A stretch of DNA of 19,940 nucleotides, from contig NZ_JABBDR010000278.1 of the NCBI RefSeq assembly GCF_018854495.1, positions 1 to 19,940 on the forward strand. Direction: 5' to 3'. Numbering within the stretch: position 1 is the stretch's first letter; each line of letters begins with the position of its first letter. Position numbers and translations under genes: made by a program. Below, piece after piece: positions 1 to 5,826 of the stretch. Under the pieces are notes generated by a model that saw only the letters and a program-made list of their open reading frames with translations, searched no databases and was not told the DNA's origin. This stretch comes from Acidithiobacillus ferruginosus. Its GTDB lineage: Bacteria; Pseudomonadota; Gammaproteobacteria; Acidithiobacillales; Acidithiobacillaceae.

Positions 1-123
1 CCGCCGATAAGCCTGGTTGGCGGCGAGGACGGAGTAATCTGCACACAGCAGCACAGCCGGGGCGCTGAAACAGTCCAGCAACGATGTCATTTCCGCCCGC
101 AACTGCCTGAGCAAATCCGTCAT
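1..123 (-). CDS. N-terminus of a PAS-domain transcriptional regulator (partial, runs off left edge)
   Basis: Forty-one codons are visible, starting at ATG 123-121 and open to the window edge. The start is preceded by a strong purine-rich ribosome site (GGAGGAGGGG). The peptide begins MTDLLRQLRAEMTSLLDCF and continues with a stretch resembling the start of a PAS sensor domain (SAPAVLLCADYSVLAANQAYRR). That N-terminus is common in sigma-54-dependent (Fis/NtrC family) activators and in sensor kinases. It is divergent from an operon that has a good sigma-54 promoter, which makes a sigma-54 activator the best guess. The AAA+ and DNA-binding parts that would prove this lie outside the window. The coding call is fairly secure; the regulator class is inference. 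Confidence 0.6.
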   Translation of the reverse strand, partial: MTDLLRQLRAEMTSLLDCFSAPAVLLCADYSVLAANQAYRR

Positions 124-241
124 ACCCCCTCCTCCACACGCCCCGCACCCGGACTCGCGATCGGTGCGATGGGCACATCCTCACTCCTCACCGCGCGCAT
201 GTCAATTATAACAGCACCTGCCAATCCGCGACTGCCATTTT

Positions 242-257
242 TGGCACCCGCGCTGCG
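242..257 (+). promoter_or_regulatory. Possible second, upstream sigma-54-like promoter element
   Basis: TTGGCAC followed by CTGC has GG (243-244) and GC (255-256) separated by 10 nt, the spacing required for sigma-54 -24/-12 elements. The -12 box has C instead of the usual first T. Its start site would be near 268, leaving a roughly 160-nt leader before the chosen start at 429. It overlaps an inverted repeat that may instead be the activator site, so this is weaker than the element at 374-389. Confidence 0.3.
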
Positions 258-275
258 GTACAGACCGCGACAGCG
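251..275. promoter_or_regulatory. Imperfect inverted repeat, candidate upstream activator site
   Basis: Outer arms CGCTG (251-255) and CAGCG (271-275) enclose inner arms GCGGT and ACCGC around ACAG. The element lies about 125-150 nt upstream of the start site predicted for the sigma-54 promoter, a typical distance for an enhancer bound by an NtrC-type activator. No second copy was seen. The binding role is inference from position and symmetry. The rest of the intergenic space (124-428) holds no other convincing gene. Confidence 0.35.
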
Positions 276-330
276 ACTGCACAGCACATGAACAGCCCTA
301 CAAATAAAATACAAGCACCTGTTTATCATT

Positions 331-345
331 ATCCTTTCAAAGGAT
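331..345. promoter_or_regulatory. Perfect 7-bp palindrome upstream of the sigma-54 promoter
   Basis: ATCCTTT and AAAGGAT form a perfect inverted repeat around a single C, in an AT-rich stretch about 30 nt upstream of the -24 box. It could be an operator, or part of a bend or IHF-type region between enhancer and promoter. There is no direct evidence for a bound protein. Confidence 0.3.
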
Positions 346-373
346 GTCAGGGTAATAGACTATTATCAAATAA

Positions 374-389
374 TGGCACAGAGATTGCT
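374..389 (+). promoter_or_regulatory. Sigma-54 (-24/-12) promoter of the bd-oxidase operon
   Basis: TGGCAC, five bases, then TTGCT matches the sigma-54 consensus (TGGCAC-N5-TTGCW). The invariant GG (375-376) and GC (387-388) are 10 nt apart, as required. The predicted transcription start is near 400. That excludes the ATG at 288 for transcripts from this promoter and favours ATG 429 as the first start. The divergent PAS-type regulator at the left edge is the obvious candidate activator. Confidence 0.72.
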
Positions 390-428
390 AATACTCTGAT
401 GTCCAAATACTCGACAGGGACGGGCGAT

Positions 429-1163
429 ATGATTTTCAGACAACTATGCACCCCCAAGGGCGGCCACCTGAGCTATCTGCTGGGCGACCCCGTTACCCGC
501 GAGACCGTCATCATCGACCCCATGCCAGCACATGTCGACACGCTGGAGGCGTTCATGATCGAGCGTGGCCTCAATCTGCGATATATACTGCAGACCCACC
601 ACGAACCCGTCCATTTCGCCGCGGCCACCGTATTGAAGGAACACAGCGGCGCCCGAATTGTCGCCCACGAGAGCGTCACCGATGAGCACATCGACCTGCG
701 CCTGCGGCATGGCGATGTCCTCTATTTCGGAGAAGAAAGTCTGCGGGTGCTGCACACGCCGGGGCTCAGCCCCTGCGCGGTCACCTATTGGTGGGAAGAT
801 CGCCTGTTCACCGGGATGACCCTGCTGGCCACCGGCACGGCACCCTGTACCAGCCAGAGCGATCCGCAAACCCTGTATCACAGCATCACCCAAAGTTTGC
901 TCAGTTTCCCTGGGGAAACCCTGATCTATCCCGGTCTGGAAAGCAAAGGCCGGCGCCTCACCAGCATCGAGGAACTCCGCCGCAAGGACAACTGGTTCAA
1001 CAATCAACGGGGCAAGGGCGCGTTCTTACGCAGTTGTGCGCTCTTGCTGCCCGAGAAGTCTTCAGTAGAAGTAACCCGTAAAAGTGATGTAAACAAAATA
1101 GGGGCACAGGAGGAAGATGTGCACCATTACATGCCCGGTCGGAATATTCCGGCTTCTTTGTAG
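429..1163 (+). CDS. ETHE1/sulfur-dioxygenase-like metallo-beta-lactamase-fold protein with degenerate metal site
   Basis: The 244-residue product aligns from memory along its length with ETHE1-type persulfide/sulfur dioxygenases: LLGDPVTRETVIIDP near the start, FPGETLIYPG and a TLYHSI segment later. The HxHxDH loop, however, reads HHEPVH (57-62), so the second His and the Asp are Glu59 and Val61. The later ligand positions are Leu113 (TPGLSP, normally TPGH), Met130 (FTGM, normally FTGD) and Leu170 (YPGL, normally YPAH). Canonical iron-dependent dioxygenase activity is therefore unlikely; a sensory, binding or structural role is possible. I chose ATG 429, with AGGGA 9-13 nt upstream, because the sigma-54 transcript should start near 400; an in-frame ATG at 288 gives a longer version. 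The stop codon overlaps the ribosome site of cydA, so the two genes are linked. Confidence 0.8.
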   Translation: MIFRQLCTPKGGHLSYLLGDPVTRETVIIDPMPAHVDTLEAFMIERGLNLRYILQTHHEPVHFAAATVLKEHSGARIVAHESVTDEHIDLRLRHGDVLYFGEESLRVLHTPGLSPCAVTYWWEDRLFTGMTLLATGTAPCTSQSDPQTLYHSITQSLLSFPGETLIYPGLESKGRRLTSIEELRRKDNWFNNQRGKGAFLRSCALLLPEKSSVEVTRKSDVNKIGAQEEDVHHYMPGRNIPASL

Positions 1164-1173
1164 GAGGTAATTC

Positions 1174-2808
1174 ATGGACATGTTGATCAATCCCACGGTG
1201 GTGGAGCTATCGCGCCTGCAGTTCGCGCTGACCGCTCTCTACCACTTCTTATTTGTACCACTCACCCTGGGTATGACCTTTATTCTGGCCACCATGGAAA
1301 CGGTGTATGTCATCACCGGCAAACAGATATATAAAGAAATGACCCAGTTCTGGGGTAAACTCTTCGGCATCAACTTTGCCTTGGGTGTCGCCACCGGTCT
1401 GACCATGGAGTTTGAATTCGGGACCAACTGGTCCATGTACTCCCACTTCGTGGGCGATATTTTCGGTACCCCGCTGGCCATTGAGGGGCTGATGGCCTTC
1501 TTCATGGAATCCACCTTTGTCGGTGTGATGTTCTTCGGATGGGATCGCATCAGCCGTAAGGCCCACCTCGTAGTCACCTATCTGGTTGCCTTGGGTTCCA
1601 ACCTTTCTGCGCTGTGGATTCTCATTGCCAACGGTTTTATGCAAGACCCGCGGGGCGGCACTTTTGATCCCAATACCATGCGGATGCAATTTTCCAGCTT
1701 TATCGACCTGATCTTCAATCCAGATGCGCAGGCCAAGTTTGTCCATACCTCCATCGCGGGTTTTGTAACCGGCTCCATGTTTGTCATGGGCGTCAGCGCT
1801 TATTACATGCTGACCAACAAGCGGAAAGATTTGGCGTTGCGTTCCTTCCGGATCGCCACACTCTTCGGCGTGATTTCCAGCATCGGCGTAATTACCCTGG
1901 GTGACGCCCTGGGCTACATTGATGGCCAGAAACAACCCACCAAGCTGGCGGCCATGGAAGCCATCTGGAACACGGATTACAACACGGTGTCCGCGTCTTG
2001 GAACCTCATCGCCATCCCCAGCCGTAGCGAACAGAAGAATCTCTTCGAGGTTTCCATCCCGTATATCCTTACACCGCTGCTGACCCACTCCGAAACGACG
2101 GTCATTCCCGGCATCATCCAGTTGGAGCAGGAAGCCAAGCCAAAGATTGCCAATGGCATCAAGGCGATGATCGCATTGAAGGAGTACAACCTGGATCACA
2201 GCAATACCCAGGCCCTGGCCACCTTCAAGCAGTACGAAAATGACATGGGTTATGGTTTCCTGGCCATGCAGTTTGCGCCTGATCAGGACCTCAAGAAGAT
2301 CGACGCCACCAATCTGCCCAGCGTTCTGGACAAGACGGCGAAGGATACCATCCCCAATGTCTGGGTAGAGTTCTGGGCCTTCCGCCTGATGGTTGCTGCA
2401 GGCTTCTTTATGCTGGCCCTCTTCGCTTTCGCGGCATATTTCAGCCTGAAGAACGAAATCGAGAAACACCCCGCGCTGCTGAAACTGGCGATGTGGAGTA
2501 TTCCCTTGCCTTGGGTAGCCTGTGAGTTCGGTTGGATCACCGCCGAAAATGGTCGTCAGCCGTGGACGGTATTCGGCTGGCTGCCTACCTTCGTCTCCGC
2601 CTCCACTCACAGCGTCGGCTATATGGTGTTCTCGCTCATCGGGTTCACCCTGCTGTACAGCTCTTTCATCGCGGCGGAGCTCTACCTGATGTTCAAATAC
2701 GCCCGTCTGGGTCCGCAGGATGATCATCATGGTCACGGTTCTGCACCTGCGGGTGGCGGCATGGCGGGTCAGCCGGTGTTTGCCAAACCCAGCATGGATC
2801 GCAAGTAA
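1174..2808 (+). CDS. cydA: Cytochrome bd quinol oxidase subunit I (CydA)
   Basis: This membrane subunit carries quinol oxidation and the hemes b558, b595 and d that reduce O2 to water. The 544-residue product (about 522 in E. coli) follows E. coli CydA closely. It has heme ligands His24 (LYHFLF), His191 (KFVHTS) and Met406 (AFRLMVAAGF), Glu104 and Glu112 in LAIEGLMAFFMES, and the GRQPW signature. The quinol loop contains Lys257 and Glu262 (KLAAMEAIW), matching E. coli Lys252 and Glu257. The long Q-loop places it with E. coli-type CydA rather than the short-loop CioA type. The C-terminus is a His/Gly-rich tail. Start ATG 1174 follows AGGAGGT, which overlaps the upstream stop codon. It is the second gene of the sigma-54-linked operon and serves high-affinity or low-O2 respiration. 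Confidence 0.97.
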   Translation: MDMLINPTVVELSRLQFALTALYHFLFVPLTLGMTFILATMETVYVITGKQIYKEMTQFWGKLFGINFALGVATGLTMEFEFGTNWSMYSHFVGDIFGTPLAIEGLMAFFMESTFVGVMFFGWDRISRKAHLVVTYLVALGSNLSALWILIANGFMQDPRGGTFDPNTMRMQFSSFIDLIFNPDAQAKFVHTSIAGFVTGSMFVMGVSAYYMLTNKRKDLALRSFRIATLFGVISSIGVITLGDALGYIDGQKQPTKLAAMEAIWNTDYNTVSASWNLIAIPSRSEQKNLFEVSIPYILTPLLTHSETTVIPGIIQLEQEAKPKIANGIKAMIALKEYNLDHSNTQALATFKQYENDMGYGFLAMQFAPDQDLKKIDATNLPSVLDKTAKDTIPNVWVEFWAFRLMVAAGFFMLALFAFAAYFSLKNEIEKHPALLKLAMWSIPLPWVACEFGWITAENGRQPWTVFGWLPTFVSASTHSVGYMVFSLIGFTLLYSSFIAAELYLMFKYARLGPQDDHHGHGSAPAGGGMAGQPVFAKPSMDRK

Positions 2809-2821
2809 CGCCTGCGCGATG

Positions 2822-2847
2822 AATCAAGGGGGGTTGATTTACCCCCC
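2822..2847 (+). other. cydA-cydB intergenic hairpin with two exclusive pairings
   Basis: Between the genes, six G (2828-2833) and six C (2842-2847) can form a hairpin with an 8-nt loop. The six G are themselves the loop of an alternative hairpin, AATCAA (2822-2827) with TTGATT (2834-2839). No U-run follows, so it is not a standard terminator. It could set the CydA:CydB ratio through mRNA processing or stability, which is inference. Confidence 0.5.
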
Positions 2848-2867
2848 GACTGAATGGAGAGCACAAG

Positions 2868-4001
2868 ATGGATGCTTACGTATATTTAAAGATATTCTGG
2901 TTCCTGATTCTGGGAATCCTGTTGATGGGCCTCGCTATCATGGTCGGTATGGATATGGGCGTTGGTACTCTGATGCGTTTTGTCGGCAAAACCGACGGCG
3001 AACGCCGCGAAGCGCTCAACATTGTTGGCCCGCACTGGGACGGTAACCAGGTGTGGTTCATTCTTGGTGGCGGCGCGATTTTCGCGGCCTTTCCCACGCT
3101 TTACGCAACGTCTTTTTCGGTCTTCTACATCGTCATGATTCTGCTCCTGTTCAGCATGATCATGCGGCCTGTCGCCTTCGAATACCGTTCCAAGGTGCCC
3201 AGTCATCGCTGGCGCGATTCCTGGGACTGGGTCTTTCTCATTTCCGGTGCCCTGCCCATGATTGTTTACGGGGCTGCCATGGGGAATATTCTGGAGGGCG
3301 TCGGCTTTCACTTCGGCTGGGACGGCCAGTATTACCAGACCGAATCTTTCATCTGGTATCTGCTGAATCCCTTCGCGGTGCTCTGCGGCGTGCTGTCGCT
3401 GAGCCTGGCCATCTATCAGGGCGGCACCATGCTCATGATACGCGGCAGCGGGGCGCTGTATGACCGGGCACGGAATTACGCCAGCGTCGGCGGCATTGTG
3501 GCGCTGGTGATCTTCCTGATCGGCGGCTTCATGGTCTCCGGCATGAAGGGTTTCCAACTGGTCAGTGGTGATCCTGGCATGCCCGCGAATCCGGTCAGCG
3601 GCCAGACCGTCACACTCGCCAACGGGGCGTGGATGGCCAACTATGCCGCTCACCCCATTCTCTGGCTGGTGCCCTTGCTGGGTTTGGCCGGCATGATCCT
3701 GGGTGTGCTCGCGCTGCGCGCCAACAAACCCACTCTCGGCTGGTGGATGGGTGCAGTGGCCTGGATCGGCGTGATCGGTGCCGTGGGTACTTCCATGTTC
3801 CCCTTCCTGATGCCCTCCACGAGCAACCCGGACCAGAGCATCACGGTCTGGAATGGCACCGGCAGTGAGTACAATCTGGTCTGGATGACCATCTTTGGTC
3901 TGATCTTTTTGCCCATCATCATCAGTTACACCACCTGGTGTTTCCGGGTGATGCGCGGCAAGGTGGCGGCGCCCGACACGCAAGACGACCACGCTTATTA
4001 A
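2868..4001 (+). CDS. cydB: Cytochrome bd quinol oxidase subunit II (CydB)
   Basis: The 377-residue polytopic membrane subunit (E. coli CydB is 379) pairs with CydA and supports heme insertion and proton delivery. Recognisable stretches are GMDMGVGTLMRFVG (27-40), PHWDGNQVWF with Asp58, RPVAFEYRSK, LLNPFAVLCG and GTSMFPFLMPS. An oddity is VGMDMG in the first helix: Val26 stands where E. coli CydB has Asp (TDGFDMG), while Asp29 is kept. ATG 2868 follows GGAG with 8-nt spacing. The next gene starts 12 nt after the stop, consistent with one operon. Confidence 0.97.
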   Translation: MDAYVYLKIFWFLILGILLMGLAIMVGMDMGVGTLMRFVGKTDGERREALNIVGPHWDGNQVWFILGGGAIFAAFPTLYATSFSVFYIVMILLLFSMIMRPVAFEYRSKVPSHRWRDSWDWVFLISGALPMIVYGAAMGNILEGVGFHFGWDGQYYQTESFIWYLLNPFAVLCGVLSLSLAIYQGGTMLMIRGSGALYDRARNYASVGGIVALVIFLIGGFMVSGMKGFQLVSGDPGMPANPVSGQTVTLANGAWMANYAAHPILWLVPLLGLAGMILGVLALRANKPTLGWWMGAVAWIGVIGAVGTSMFPFLMPSTSNPDQSITVWNGTGSEYNLVWMTIFGLIFLPIIISYTTWCFRVMRGKVAAPDTQDDHAY

Positions 4002-4013
4002 GAGGAGGCGAAC

Positions 4014-4217
4014 ATGAAAAATTTGCTCACATTTATCGGGTTGGCGGCGGTCATGGTGTTGTCCCTTTTTCTGGCGGTGATTACCGGCGACTACGGCCCC
4101 TGGTACTTTGCCTGGCTGGTGGGTACCACCATGATTGTCCTTATCTCTGCTGCAGGTGCTATCATGTTTGACAGACAGGATGAAGATCAGCAGCGAAAGC
4201 AGGGTTCCACTCATTAG
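4014..4217 (+). CDS. Two-helix CydX-like small subunit of cytochrome bd oxidase
   Basis: The 67-residue membrane protein directly follows cydB, where E. coli carries cydX. Residues 30-38 read WYFAWLVGT, closely matching the start of E. coli CydX (WYFAWILGT). A hydrophobic helix (to about residue 52) and an acidic tail (DRQDED) follow, as in CydX. Unlike the usual single-helix CydX (about 37 residues), this one has an extra N-terminal hydrophobic helix (about residues 4-24), so the CydX part is preceded by a second membrane segment. ATG 4014 has AGGAGG upstream. The function, stabilising the oxidase and its hemes, is inferred from the motif and position. Confidence 0.8.
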   Translation: MKNLLTFIGLAAVMVLSLFLAVITGDYGPWYFAWLVGTTMIVLISAAGAIMFDRQDEDQQRKQGSTH

Positions 4218-4234
4218 GAAACAAGGAGCTGTCT

Positions 4235-4336
4235 ATGCAATATGTAGATCTGGAAGACCTCATCTTCTTCATACCGTTTATTTACTTTAGTCTGGCAGGC
4301 TTTGCCTACCTGTACACCAGAAAACGATTCCGCTAA
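4235..4336 (+). CDS. 33-residue single-helix membrane protein, last gene of the cyd operon
   Basis: A short reading frame starts at ATG 4235 behind an excellent AAGGAG site (4223-4228) and ends at TAA 4334-4336. The product begins MQYVDLEDLIFFIPFIYF and ends in a basic tail (TRKRFR). One hydrophobic segment covers roughly residues 9-27, with acidic residues before it and basic ones after. It lies 17 nt after the CydX-like gene and just before the operon terminator. I recognise no family; by size, topology and place it may be another accessory subunit of the bd oxidase. The strong ribosome site and operon position support it being real. Confidence 0.6.
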   Translation: MQYVDLEDLIFFIPFIYFSLAGFAYLYTRKRFR

Positions 4337-4373
4337 AAGCGGAACCGTCACGGGGGCCTTCGGGCCCCTTTTT
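4328..4373 (+). terminator. Rho-independent terminator of the cyd operon
   Basis: GGGGCC (4353-4358) pairs perfectly with GGCCCC (4363-4368) around a TTCG tetraloop and is followed directly by TTTTT (4369-4373). A first hairpin, TTCCGC/GCGGAA (4328-4333 and 4339-4344), overlaps the stop codon of the 33-residue gene. This is the textbook intrinsic terminator structure. Confidence 0.92.
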
Positions 4374-4390
4374 GTTCATAAGGAATTCCA

Positions 4391-5797
4391 TTGCGCACTG
4401 TGGACGAATTGCTGGCGGCGCAAAAATCGGCGCTTCGGGAAAACGGTTCCCTCGACTACAGGCAACGTAGGACGCTGCTGCGGGCCCTTGCGCAGATGCT
4501 GCGGCAACACGGCACGGCACTAAGCGAAGCCATCGCCCGGGATTTCGGCAGACGCCACCCCCGCGAAACGGAAATCTATGAAATCTATCCCCTGCAGGCG
4601 GAGATCGCCTATGTACTCGGCCATCTCAGGAACTGGATGCGGCCTCGTGCCGTGCATACCCGTTGGCCCTTCCTTCCGGCCCGCAGTCAGATCACTCCGC
4701 AACCCGTGGGGGTGGTGGGCATTATCGGCGCCTGGAATTATCCCTTGCTCCTGACCCTGTTGCCATTGATCTCCGCCATCGCCGCGGGGAATCGGGCGAT
4801 TATCAAAGGGCCGCGTCTGGTGCCTCAGACCATGACGTTATTGGGGCAATATCTGCGTGATGTGGCACCTGAGGATACCATCGCGCTGGTCCAGGGATCA
4901 CCTGATGTGGATCACGCGTTTCCCGGACTGCCTTTCGACCATCTGATTTTTTCTGGCGCCACCCGTACCGGACGGGTGATCGCCCGTGCCGCTGCGCGGA
5001 ATCTGGTACCCGTGACACTGTCCATGAGTGGCAAGAGCCCGGCCATTATCCAGCGTGATTATCCCCTGGCCACGGCGGCCCGGTCCATCATGGCGGGCAA
5101 ACTCGTGAATGCCGGGCAAACCTGCATCGCTCCCGATTATTGTCTGGTGGCGGCGGATCGGCGCGACGATTTTATCGCGCTGGCGAAGTCGGCCGCTTTA
5201 GCGCTCTATCCCCACTGGGCAGACAACCCGGACTACACCAGCATCCCCAATGTGCTGCTGTGGAAACGTCTGGATGGCCTGCTGCAGGATGCCCAGGGGA
5301 AAGGAGCGCTGCTATGGCAGTCTTCCCCAGCACCAGCATTGACCGATGGCGCGCAGCGGCCATTCCCGCCCACCCTGCTCTGGAATACACGGCCCGGCAT
5401 GAAAATCCTGGAAGAAGAAACCTTCGGGCCGATCCTGGTGGTTCTGACCTACGATGACATCCAGGAGGCGCTAGCCTACGTGCGCGACCATCCTGCCCCC
5501 CTGGCGCTGTACTATTTCGACCGGGATCAGCGGCGCGCCCTGCGGCACTGTAAAGGAATTGCCGCGGGAGGCGTCACCATCAACGACACCATTTTCCATG
5601 TCGCCCAGCCGGGTATTCCTTTCGGCGGCATCGGCCTGAGCGGCATAGGCCAGTATCGCGGTATTTATGGGTTTCAACGCCTCTCGCACTACCAGGGCGT
5701 CTTCAGGCAGAATCGTCTGAGCGCCTGCGAATGGGTGCGCCCCCCTTATGGACGCTGGACGCGGCTGCTCATCGCCTGGCTGTCACGCTGGGGATAA
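4391..5797 (+). CDS. Aldehyde dehydrogenase family protein (coniferyl-aldehyde/class 3 type) lacking the general-base Glu
   Basis: The 468-residue product matches the class 3/coniferyl-aldehyde dehydrogenase type. It has GAWNYP (113-118, Asn116), Lys139, an FSGATRTG nucleotide loop (187-194), the catalytic cysteine in NAGQTCIAPDY (Cys245), EEETFGPI and PFGGIGLSGIG. Two usual features are altered. The general-base motif LELGGKSP reads LSMSGKSP, putting Ser211 in place of Glu. KPSE reads KGPR. The acyl-enzyme cysteine chemistry may remain while hydrolysis or cofactor choice differs; loss of this Glu is also seen in CoA-acylating relatives. The start is TTG 4391 with AAGGA 6 nt upstream; no separate promoter was recognised after the terminator. 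It lies 29 nt before a GMC oxidoreductase gene. Substrate unknown. Confidence 0.85.
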   Translation: MRTVDELLAAQKSALRENGSLDYRQRRTLLRALAQMLRQHGTALSEAIARDFGRRHPRETEIYEIYPLQAEIAYVLGHLRNWMRPRAVHTRWPFLPARSQITPQPVGVVGIIGAWNYPLLLTLLPLISAIAAGNRAIIKGPRLVPQTMTLLGQYLRDVAPEDTIALVQGSPDVDHAFPGLPFDHLIFSGATRTGRVIARAAARNLVPVTLSMSGKSPAIIQRDYPLATAARSIMAGKLVNAGQTCIAPDYCLVAADRRDDFIALAKSAALALYPHWADNPDYTSIPNVLLWKRLDGLLQDAQGKGALLWQSSPAPALTDGAQRPFPPTLLWNTRPGMKILEEETFGPILVVLTYDDIQEALAYVRDHPAPLALYYFDRDQRRALRHCKGIAAGGVTINDTIFHVAQPGIPFGGIGLSGIGQYRGIYGFQRLSHYQGVFRQNRLSACEWVRPPYGRWTRLLIAWLSRWG

Positions 5798-5826
5798 CGG
5801 TTCATCTTCGGAGAATACACACCAAA

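Noticed and set aside
288..428. N-terminal extension of the sulfur-dioxygenase-like protein from ATG 288
   Set aside because: The added 47 residues do not resemble the family, have no ribosome site, are AT-rich and contain the sigma-54 promoter, so translation from 429 is preferred.
1118..1171. 17-codon frame with a strong AGGAGGA just upstream, overlapping the end of the sulfur-dioxygenase-like gene and the cydA ribosome site
   Set aside because: The ribosome site is too close to the ATG, the peptide is very short and unlike a known leader; more likely chance.
1249..2736. Long open frame of 495 codons on the minus strand opposite cydA
   Set aside because: It is antisense to an unmistakable cydA, has low-complexity composition typical of a shadow frame and matches no family.
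5731..5826. Longer GMC start at ATG 5731
   Set aside because: It lies inside the aldehyde dehydrogenase gene and adds residues before the FAD fold that no relative would need; ATG 5827 fits better.
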